Shown here one piece after another: positions 15,168 to 21,636 of a stretch of DNA of 27,718 nt. The first letter of the stretch is position 1. The number at the start of each line of letters is the position of its first letter. Below the pieces are notes generated by a model. The model ran no database searches and was not told where the DNA came from. It saw nothing but the letters and a program-made list of their open reading frames with translations. Source of the stretch: Armatimonadota bacterium (GTDB taxonomy: Bacteria > Sysuimicrobiota > Sysuimicrobiia > Sysuimicrobiales > Kaftiobacteriaceae); contig JAIBHM010000006.1 in the NCBI GenBank assembly GCA_020028535.1, forward strand, positions 1-27,718. The letters run 5' to 3'. The position numbers were made by a program, and so were the translations under genes.

Positions 15168-16555
15168 TGGGGCACCGCCTCCCGCGGTGATAGTCCGATG
15201 GCCGTCCCCAGAACGCTCCAGAACACCGGCGCGACACCGACGACGCTGAAACCAAACTGGAGCGCGAGCAGATATCCGAGAAGACCTGCGAGCGCGGCGC
15301 CACCCCGGAGATGGAGGTCGAGCGGGCCGCGCAGTGCCCGTACGGCAGACTTGAGAGCCGCTCCGACGACCCAACCGTAGGCCAGAAGCCCTACGATCCC
15401 GATAGACAGACCCAGGTCCAGAAATTCATTGTGCGCTCGGTCGATGGTCCGCGGCATCGAACCCCAGAACCGCGCTCTGGTCTCGTCCCATTGCTGGGAG
15501 AACACGAGCACGAGGTTGTCAGGACCGTAGCCGAGGATGGGTCGCCGCGCCAGCAGGGCAAGACCCTGGCGCCAGAGATAGACGCGGTCGGCAACCCGGG
15601 GCCCCGAGAGCTCCAACGCGGTGCGAGCCTCCCGTGCCGGCGAGGCCTGATCTCGGGCGGCGAGCGGGCCGTCCGGTATCATGAAGAGACACGTAATAAT
15701 GAGGAGCACCACCCCAGCAGTCACCGCTCGTACTCGGACGGCTCCTGAACGTCTCAGGGGTGCCGCGGTCGCGAAAATCGCGACCGCGAACATGGCGACT
15801 GCGAGCATACCTCCTGCCCACGCGGCGCGGCTGTAGGAGAACAGGATTCCGGTGTAAAGCACCAGCGCGGCCAACAGCGCTGCAACTCTTGCCGGCATCG
15901 CGCGGGTCATCAGCGATGCGATGAGCGCAAACGGGAAGACCAACACCATGTACGCGCCGTAGTAGTTGGGATGGCCCGTTGTCGCGAACGCTACCGTCCA
16001 CGAGCGGCGGATGGGATCGCGCACGAAAAATTCGAATCCGAAGTACTGCGCAATTCCGTAAAGACCCACAACAGTCGCGCCGCCGATCATCGCCGCCAGC
16101 CAGCGGCCGGGCCATTCGCGACCGACCTCAATCGAGGCAGCCGCAATGGCGGTGTATGCCAGCAGCACGATCAGCCCTTCGTGCCTGTAGGGAGAACCCA
16201 GAATTGCCCAGAGAGGTCGCAGCGAGGTGAGCGTGGCGAGTGCAGCCGCCGCCGCAAACGCCGCCAGGGGCCGCACGTCCGGCAGCGCCGGGCGGGCGCC
16301 GCCGCGAATCGCGCGCAATCCCCAGCCGGCCGCGATCACGCCGCCGAGAAGCCAGAGCGCGCGGGCTTTCAGGCCATAGTACGTGTCATCGACGTTGGCC
16401 AGATCAACGAGGAGCGGCACGACGGCGACCGCAATGAGCGCACTCCACCGGATGGCCGACGTGGCCACTGCGCTGAGCAGCACAGAGCGCTGCCCGGCGT
16501 CGGCCGTCGCCATCGGCGGATGTGAGACCCGGAGGAGTGCATCGCGTCCCGGCAC
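15164..16555 (-). CDS. O-antigen ligase/polymerase-like membrane protein (Wzy_C family)
   Basis: A 463-residue protein with about eleven or twelve hydrophobic helices and one large outer loop at about 293-375. Family landmarks: GHPNYYGAYMVLVFP (about 194-208), YSRAAWAG (241-248), RRPILGYGPDNLVLVF (338-352) and RAHNEFLDLGLSIGI (373-387) with the conserved H375. This superfamily joins lipid-linked glycans to lipid A core (WaaL), polymerises repeat units (Wzy), or transfers them onto pilins (PglL/TfpO). Placement between a prepilin and minor pilins makes a pilin oligosaccharyltransferase attractive, though specific pilin-OTase motifs were not checked. Start GTG at 16555 follows GAGG; an ATG at 16513 is an alternative. 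Coupled downstream by GTGA overlap. Confidence 0.85.
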   Translation of the reverse strand: MPGRDALLRVSHPPMATADAGQRSVLLSAVATSAIRWSALIAVAVVPLLVDLANVDDTYYGLKARALWLLGGVIAAGWGLRAIRGGARPALPDVRPLAAFAAAAALATLTSLRPLWAILGSPYRHEGLIVLLAYTAIAAASIEVGREWPGRWLAAMIGGATVVGLYGIAQYFGFEFFVRDPIRRSWTVAFATTGHPNYYGAYMVLVFPFALIASLMTRAMPARVAALLAALVLYTGILFSYSRAAWAGGMLAVAMFAVAIFATAAPLRRSGAVRVRAVTAGVVLLIITCLFMIPDGPLAARDQASPAREARTALELSGPRVADRVYLWRQGLALLARRPILGYGPDNLVLVFSQQWDETRARFWGSMPRTIDRAHNEFLDLGLSIGIVGLLAYGWVVGAALKSAVRALRGPLDLHLRGGAALAGLLGYLLALQFGFSVVGVAPVFWSVLGTAIGLSPREAVPQ

Positions 16556-16566
16556 GTCCTCACGCG

Positions 16567-17037
16567 TTACGGCGTGACGAGGTCACCGGCTTGGCCGCGG
16601 ACTGATGAACCCAGGCCGACCGCGAGGCGATACGTTTTCCCCGCCATGTCACCGATGCCCGTAATGTCCAGCCGGACGAAGTTGTCCGTCGCTCCGCAGG
16701 GCGGCGCGGCGCCGGCGTTGTCCAGCGCTGCGGTCACAGTCGCCTCCGTGGCCATACACCGGAATGCTGCCGTGGCCCAATCCCAGACGTTGCTGCTGGC
16801 CGGAGCCGTCCACCCGATCTCGGTCGATGTGTCGCACCTTAAGGCGTTGAAGTTCTTCTCCACGCCGCACGCAAACGACAGCGACTTCCACTCGCTGCCG
16901 ATCTGCCGCGCTTCGGCGACGTAGGCGCGCTGGCGGGCACCGAGGAACGACGGCAAGGCAATCGCGATGAGGAGTCCCATAATCGCAATCACCACAACGA
17001 TTTCAATCAAGGTAAATCCTGCCCGACCTCTTATCAT
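16567..17037 (-). CDS. Type IV prepilin (candidate major pilin)
   Basis: A 156-residue prepilin: leader MIRGRAG, cleavage before FTLIE (E at +5), helix IVVVIAIMGLLIAIALPSFLGARQRAYVAEARQ. The globular part has four cysteines (C57, C68, C94, C114), enough for two disulphides. The ATG at 17037 has GGAGG 4 bases upstream (minus strand of 17042-17046), one of the best ribosome sites in the operon; an in-frame ATG 12 codons earlier would lengthen the leader. It is the only small pilin with the canonical FTLIE signal here, so it may be the main subunit. It follows pilC after 110 bases containing hairpins, the largest gap in the pilus operon. Confidence 0.88.
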   Translation of the reverse strand: MIRGRAGFTLIEIVVVIAIMGLLIAIALPSFLGARQRAYVAEARQIGSEWKSLSFACGVEKNFNALRCDTSTEIGWTAPASSNVWDWATAAFRCMATEATVTAALDNAGAAPPCGATDNFVRLDITGIGDMAGKTYRLAVGLGSSVRGQAGDLVTP

Positions 17038-17120
17038 CCTGCCTCCCCCTTTTGCGATCTGAGTTTCGGACATACGTCCACCCCGATGGTGGCAGAGACG
17101 CGCCGGGTGCAACAATGGGA

Positions 17121-17145
17121 CGTTCGGCCGGACGTGGTCCGAACG
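17121..17145 (-). other. Inverted repeat between pilC and the prepilin gene
   Basis: The arms CGTTCGG (17121-17127) and CCGAACG (17139-17145) are perfect 7-base complements around an 11-base loop, and the inner part (CGGAC/GTCCG) can pair instead. It begins 2 bases after the pilC stop in the mRNA. No T-run follows, so it is not a standard intrinsic terminator. A second small hairpin (CCACC/GGTGG, 17078-17092) lies nearer the pilin start. They may shape mRNA processing or stability; this is inference. Confidence 0.4.
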
Positions 17146-17147
17146 GC

Positions 17148-18362
17148 CTACCGCTGGATGCTTCCGATGAGGGTCCAGATAGGGAGCAACACGGCCAGGG
17201 CGACGATGAAGACCACGCCCCCAACCGCGAAAATCAAGAACGGCTCGACCACGGCGGCGAACCGCTTGACCGTGTTGTCGACTTCGCGGTCGTAGTAATC
17301 GGCGACCTTGTTTAACACGTCTTCCATGGCGCCCGTCTCCTCCCCCACACGCACCATCTGCACCACCATTGGGGGGATGAGCGGGCTGGCCCCGAGCGCT
17401 TCGGCCATGGACATCCCGGCGCGCATCCGCTCGCGGGCGCTTTCCACCGACGACCCGATGACACGGTTGCCGAGGGCGTCTGCAACGGCCGCCAGCCCCT
17501 CGAGGATGGGGACGCCGCTCCGCATCACGACCGCCATGGAGCGGCCAAAGCGTGAGAAGGCGAGCTTCGAGACAATCGGGCCGAGGATTGGCGCGCGCAG
17601 GATGGCGGTGTCGATGAAACGGTGTCCGGATTCCGTGCGCCGGGCCACCGCAGTCAGCAGCACCAGTCCCCCGCCCAGCAGGAGGATCAGCCACCAGGCC
17701 GTGCGGAGCACGTGGCTGATCCGAAGCATTATGACGGTGATCAGCGGCAGCGAGACCCGGAATGAGGCGAAGACGCGGGAAAACATCGGCAGGATAAACG
17801 CCACGGCCGCAACCGCCACGAGCAGGGTGAAGCCCAGCACGATCAGGGGATACGTGGCCGCGGTGCGGACCTTCTGGGTGAGATCCAACTCCCGCTCCAG
17901 GTAGTCCGCCAGGTAGTTCAGCGCGGTATCCAGCACGCCGCTGACTTCGCCCGCCCGCACCGTCTTGACATAAAACGGAAAGAATGCCTCCGGATGCTTC
18001 TCGACCTCACCGCTGAGACTGCCTCCACGCTCGATGCCGATCCGCACACTTTGAACGATGGTACGGAGCCGGCGATTTGTCGATTGTTCCTCGAGGACGT
18101 GCAGCGCGCCGACGATCGGGAGGCCTGCCGAGATCATCGTGGCCAGCTGCCGGGTGAAGAGGACGAGCTCCCTCCGGCCGACCCGAAAGAATCGGGCGAC
18201 CTGCGCTCCGGCGGTTTCCAGCTGCTCCTGCTCGGTCACAGAGCTGACCAGAAACCCGCGTGACTGCAGCGACACGGCTGCAACGCGCGCGCTTTCCGCA
18301 TCCAGCACGCCGGTTTCCAATCGGCCGGTCTGATCCCAAGCCCGGTAGGCGAACCGTGCCAT
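17148..18362 (-). CDS. pilC: Type IV pilus inner-membrane platform protein PilC
   Basis: A 404-residue polytopic protein of the usual family length. Two T2SF domains lie at about 66-189 and 268-391, each with the repeat features FTRQLATMISAGLPI / FGRSMAVVMRSGVPI and VKTVRAGEVSGVLD / VQMVRVGEETGAMED. Three membrane helices are near 172-192, 220-240 and 375-397. The platform transmits the PilB ATPase stroke to the growing fibre. The ATG at 18362 (MARFAYRAWD) fits the family N-terminus; a longer frame lacks similarity. It is first in the minus-strand pilus operon, preceded by a good sigma-70-like promoter only 11 bases from the start codon. Confidence 0.94.
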   Translation of the reverse strand: MARFAYRAWDQTGRLETGVLDAESARVAAVSLQSRGFLVSSVTEQEQLETAGAQVARFFRVGRRELVLFTRQLATMISAGLPIVGALHVLEEQSTNRRLRTIVQSVRIGIERGGSLSGEVEKHPEAFFPFYVKTVRAGEVSGVLDTALNYLADYLERELDLTQKVRTAATYPLIVLGFTLLVAVAAVAFILPMFSRVFASFRVSLPLITVIMLRISHVLRTAWWLILLLGGGLVLLTAVARRTESGHRFIDTAILRAPILGPIVSKLAFSRFGRSMAVVMRSGVPILEGLAAVADALGNRVIGSSVESARERMRAGMSMAEALGASPLIPPMVVQMVRVGEETGAMEDVLNKVADYYDREVDNTVKRFAAVVEPFLIFAVGGVVFIVALAVLLPIWTLIGSIQR

Positions 18363-18373
18363 GGTCACCAGCC

Positions 18374-18402
18374 ATTCTATGGAGGGACGGTGCAGGCGGC
18401 AA
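18374..18402 (-). promoter_or_regulatory. Candidate sigma-70 promoter of the pilC-led operon
   Basis: On the minus strand TTGCCG (-35, 18397-18402) and TAGAAT (-10, 18374-18379) are separated by exactly 17 bases. They match the consensus at 4 of 6 and 5 of 6 positions. Only 11 bases separate the -10 box from the pilC ATG, so the transcript would start about 4 bases before it and be nearly leaderless. The prediction is by eye. Confidence 0.5.
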
Positions 18403-18415
18403 TCGGCCAATCGGC
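18400..18415 (-). repeat. Tandem 8-base repeat overlapping the pilC -35 box
   Basis: GCCGATTG occurs twice head-to-tail on the minus strand (plus-strand 18400-18415), and the proximal copy overlaps the TTGCCG -35 box. Direct repeats at this place often are regulator sites. The divergent histidine-kinase gene starts 55 bases away, so the same site could act on both promoters. Confidence 0.4.
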
Positions 18416-18469
18416 CTACATCGCAGCGGGACTCCCCCCGGGGCCCGGCGAACCACTAGCCTCGACAGG

Positions 18470-20530
18470 ATGGATGGCGTGGCAGGAAGGCCGGGTTTTG
18501 CGAACGCCACGATCTCGCTTCGCTGGCTGGCCCTCGCCTCCCTGATAGTCCTCGAAACCCTGCTCCCCACCCCCGCTCCTCGCGGGGCGCTGCTTGGTCT
18601 GTATTCCGCGATCTTTGCATACGTGCTTGCGCTGACTCTCTACGTGTGGCGCTATCCAGATGACGCCGGACGCGCCGGTCGCGCAGGCGTTGCTCTGGAT
18701 ACCCTCGCCATCGCAGTCGGAATGTTCCTGACGGGACACCGAACCGAGTATCTCTTTCTCGCCTTCCCCGTCGCCACGCTTGCCGGTTTTCTGCTGGGAG
18801 TGCGGGGGATGGTGCTCGTCACGGCCGTTGTGGCTGCGGTGCAGCTGCCTGTCGCGAATGCGTCGCTGTTTGCCCCGGATAGATACCTGCCGTGGGCGTT
18901 CACCGTGCTGACGATGCTTGCCGCCGGCGTGGTGGCCGCCGCGGGATCGGAGCGGGTGGCTCAGCCGCCGCAGTTCACCCGGGTCCTTGCAGACCTCCGG
19001 CGGGTGACCGCTTACGCGCCTCACCCTGCGGCCGCGGCGGAGGCCGCGCTCAACCTCATCATCGCGCACTTTCACGCGCGCAGCGGCTCGGTGATGCTGT
19101 TCGATTCGCAGACACAGCGTCTGGAGATCCTGGCCGCGCACCATCTGGACCAGGCCTACAAGGACATCCAACTCCGCCTGGGCGAGGGCATTGCCGGGTG
19201 GGTCGCCCAGGAAGGTCATGCGATCCTGCTTACCCCGGAAGCCATTGTGCCGTTCCAACTGACCCGCAGCGACATCGGCTCCTCGATCTGCATTCCTCTC
19301 ATGTCCTCGCGGGGACCGCTCGGGGTCCTCAACCTGAACCGTTCACCGTCGCACGAGCACTTCACCCACGACGATCTGCGGGCTGCCGAGCTCTCAGCAC
19401 ATCAACTGACGGGGGTGCTGATCCTGGCGCAGAGTGAGCGCACCGTGGCCGCCGCGCTGGCGGAAATGGCTGAGGGATTTGGAGAGGTGAGCCGCGCATT
19501 GTCGCGCGATCCGGCCGTGCTGTGGCCCGCTCTGCTTGATATGGCGCGCTCGCTGACGTCGGCGCACTTTGCGGTGCTGGCGCTGGAGCGCGAAGACACG
19601 GGCAACATGGATATCGTGGCCACCCGGGGCATCGACGGCCGGGTCGCACACGAGTTTGTGCCGACGCTGCTGGCCGCCAGCACCCACGGAGAGATCCGCG
19701 TGGCGGAGGGCGGACCTAACCCGAGCGGCGTCCCCATGGCGATGGCCTGCGTGCCGCTGCGAACGGAAGGGGGAACGCTCGGAGCGATTGGACTCGGACT
19801 TCCTGACGGGCGGGTCAGCGCGCGGCTGCTCAATGCGGTAGCGTCACATGTCGCCGCCGCGGTGCACACGGCACGGTCCGCGTACCGGATCGCGGATATC
19901 GGGGTGGCCGAGGAACGCCGCCGCATTGCCCGTGAGATGCATGACGGGCTGGCGCAGACGCTGGCCGATGCGGTGCTCCAGACCGACCTGGCGGGGATGG
20001 CCGCGCAGTCCAACCCGGAGCGCCTGGGCGCCGATCTGAAGGATCTGCGGACACTTCTGGAACGGGCGATGCGGGAGTTGCGCGAGTTCATGAGCGAGCT
20101 CCACCGCCGGGACCAGGCGCCCGGCACGTTGTTCGCCGCACTGGACGCCATGAGTCGGGACTTTGCCCGGCGTTACCAGATCCCAACCACCGTGGCTTCC
20201 CACGGCGACGACACCGCGCTGCCTTCTGCCGTGCAGCATGCCGCCCTGGCGATCGCGCGGCAGGCGCTGACCAACGTCAGAGCCCACGCCCGCGCGACCG
20301 CGGTGACCATCCGCGCAGAGGTGACGCCGGAGGAGTGTGCCGTGAGTGTGGGAGACAACGGCATGGGGTTTGACCTTTCGGCCCATCGGAGCAGGCCGGC
20401 CGCCCCGCACCATCTCGGCCTCACGTCGATGCGCGAACGCGCCGCCCTCGTGGGCGGCATCCTGCGCATCGAGACGGCGCCGGGTCAGGGGACGACGATC
20501 ACCGTCCACGTCCCGTTGGAGCGGCCGTGA
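18470..20530 (+). CDS. Membrane sensor histidine kinase with two GAF domains (NarL-type partner)
   Basis: A 686-residue sensor. Five or six membrane helices fill about 17-158, followed by GAF domain 1 (about 187-318, LRLGEGIAGWVAQEGH, SSICIPLMSSRGPLGVLNL) and a weaker GAF domain 2 (about 345-468). The kinase is of the HisKA_3 type: ERRRIAREMHDGLAQ with phospho-acceptor H491, then an HATPase domain with ARQALTNVRAHARA (N box), GDNGMGFD and HLGLTSMRERAALVGG (G boxes) and a C-terminal GQGTTITVHVPL. The ATG at 18470 is chosen; GTG at 18479 has better ribosome-site spacing and is possible, while a longer frame overlaps pilC. The stop overlaps the regulator start as GTGA. The signal sensed is unknown; GAF domains often bind small ligands or haem. 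Confidence 0.9.
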   Translation: MDGVAGRPGFANATISLRWLALASLIVLETLLPTPAPRGALLGLYSAIFAYVLALTLYVWRYPDDAGRAGRAGVALDTLAIAVGMFLTGHRTEYLFLAFPVATLAGFLLGVRGMVLVTAVVAAVQLPVANASLFAPDRYLPWAFTVLTMLAAGVVAAAGSERVAQPPQFTRVLADLRRVTAYAPHPAAAAEAALNLIIAHFHARSGSVMLFDSQTQRLEILAAHHLDQAYKDIQLRLGEGIAGWVAQEGHAILLTPEAIVPFQLTRSDIGSSICIPLMSSRGPLGVLNLNRSPSHEHFTHDDLRAAELSAHQLTGVLILAQSERTVAAALAEMAEGFGEVSRALSRDPAVLWPALLDMARSLTSAHFAVLALEREDTGNMDIVATRGIDGRVAHEFVPTLLAASTHGEIRVAEGGPNPSGVPMAMACVPLRTEGGTLGAIGLGLPDGRVSARLLNAVASHVAAAVHTARSAYRIADIGVAEERRRIAREMHDGLAQTLADAVLQTDLAGMAAQSNPERLGADLKDLRTLLERAMRELREFMSELHRRDQAPGTLFAALDAMSRDFARRYQIPTTVASHGDDTALPSAVQHAALAIARQALTNVRAHARATAVTIRAEVTPEECAVSVGDNGMGFDLSAHRSRPAAPHHLGLTSMRERAALVGGILRIETAPGQGTTITVHVPLERP

Positions 20531-21189
20531 GCAAGATCCGGGTGCTGCTGGCGGACGACCACGACCTCTTCCGGCAGGGGGTGCGGCGGCTGCTCGAGGG
20601 CGTCTCCGACCTCGAGGTCATCGGCGAGGGGCGCACCGGTGAGGAGACGGTCCGGCTTGTGGAGGATCTGGTACCGGACATCGTGCTGCTGGACATCACG
20701 ATGCCTGGTCTCTCCGGCATCGACGCGGCGCGGCTGATCAAGACCGCCAGTCCGCGCACGGGCGTGATCATGCTCACCGTGCACGCCGACGAGGAGTTTC
20801 TCTTCGAAGCGATCAAGGCCGGCGCGATGGGCTATCTCCTGAAGGACGCCTCGCCGGACGATCTCGTGCGCGCCATCCGTCTGATCTACGGCGGCGAGGG
20901 GCTGCTGGCCCCGAGCATGGCGGCCAAGGTGATGCGCGAGTTTGCACGGACGCGTGAGGCGAAAGAGCTCGCCGGCGTCCTAAATCCGCTCACGGTGCGG
21001 GAGATCGAGATCCTGCAGCACGTCGCGGAAGGGCTCGCGAACAAGGAGATCGCTCACAAACTCTCGATCAGCGAGCGCACCGTCAAGAATCATCTCAGCA
21101 ACATCATGGAGAAGCTGCACGTGAACAGTCGCACCCAGGCCGCTGTCTACGCGTTGCGCTCAGGACTCGTCCCTCCCCCATCCAGATAG
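20527..21189 (+). CDS. NarL/FixJ-family response regulator
   Basis: A 220-residue regulator. The receiver domain (about 4-120) has the acidic pocket D10-D11, phospho-acceptor D56 (IVLLDITMPG), T84 and K106 (YLLKDAS). The LuxR-type DNA-binding domain (about 152-216) reads LTVREIEILQHVAEGLANKE and ISERTVKNHLSNIMEKLHV. The GTG start overlaps the kinase stop, so this is the cognate regulator of the GAF histidine kinase. Targets are not known; the pilC-side tandem GCCGATTG repeat and the pilB promoter region are natural candidates because both flank the cassette. Confidence 0.94.
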   Translation: MSKIRVLLADDHDLFRQGVRRLLEGVSDLEVIGEGRTGEETVRLVEDLVPDIVLLDITMPGLSGIDAARLIKTASPRTGVIMLTVHADEEFLFEAIKAGAMGYLLKDASPDDLVRAIRLIYGGEGLLAPSMAAKVMREFARTREAKELAGVLNPLTVREIEILQHVAEGLANKEIAHKLSISERTVKNHLSNIMEKLHVNSRTQAAVYALRSGLVPPPSR

Positions 21190-21264
21190 CGCGCGGTGCC
21201 CTGGTACCATAGACCCATTTACGCGTTCAATTGAGTGGGACTAGACTGGGCCGGGAGACCCCAC

Positions 21265-21636
21265 GTGACCCGCATCCGCGTCCTGCTTGTCGATGACAAC
21301 GCCGGTTTTCGCCAGCGTCTGGCGCGACTGCTCCAGATGGAGCAGGACATGGAGATCGTCGGAGAGGCCGCCGATGGCTGTGAGGCCATCGCCAGGGCTC
21401 GCGAGTTGCGACCGGACGTCGTCCTGATGGACTTCCGGATGGCAGGCATGGACGGCGTCACCGCAGGACGGCTGCTGGTGCAGGAGCACCCTTCAGTCAG
21501 AGTCCTCATCCTTACGGCCTATCCGGGGGCCCTCGACCGGGACCGCCTGCGGCGCGACGGGCTCGCCGGGCTGCTCATCAAGGATCAACCAGCGGCGGAA
21601 ATCGCCGCCGCCATCCGCCTTCCGCAGGCCTCTTAG
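21265..21636 (+). CDS. Stand-alone response-regulator receiver domain
   Basis: A 123-residue protein that is only a receiver: D10-D11, D56 (VVLMDFRM), T84 (LILTAYPG) and K106 (LLIKDQ) are all present, so phosphorylation is expected. There is no output domain. The GTG at 21265 follows GGGAG by about 8 bases; GTG at 21235 would add ten residues. It begins 75 bases after the NarL-type regulator, so it may belong to the same cassette as a phosphate sink, a competing receiver or a protein-interaction output. Its stop codon overlaps that of the convergent pilB gene by two bases (21633-21636). Confidence 0.87.
   Translation: MTRIRVLLVDDNAGFRQRLARLLQMEQDMEIVGEAADGCEAIARARELRPDVVLMDFRMAGMDGVTAGRLLVQEHPSVRVLILTAYPGALDRDRLRRDGLAGLLIKDQPAAEIAAAIRLPQAS

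Noticed and set aside
18363..18469. C-run followed by G-run (CCCCCCGGGG) as a terminator or G-quadruplex
   Set aside because: The runs are adjacent and self-complementary without a loop or T-tract, and only one G-run is long enough, so neither structure is supported.
21190..21264. GGTACC palindrome and AT-richer stretch before the lone receiver, possibly a separate promoter
   Set aside because: No convincing -35/-10 pair with correct spacing; the gap is short enough for co-transcription with the regulator gene.
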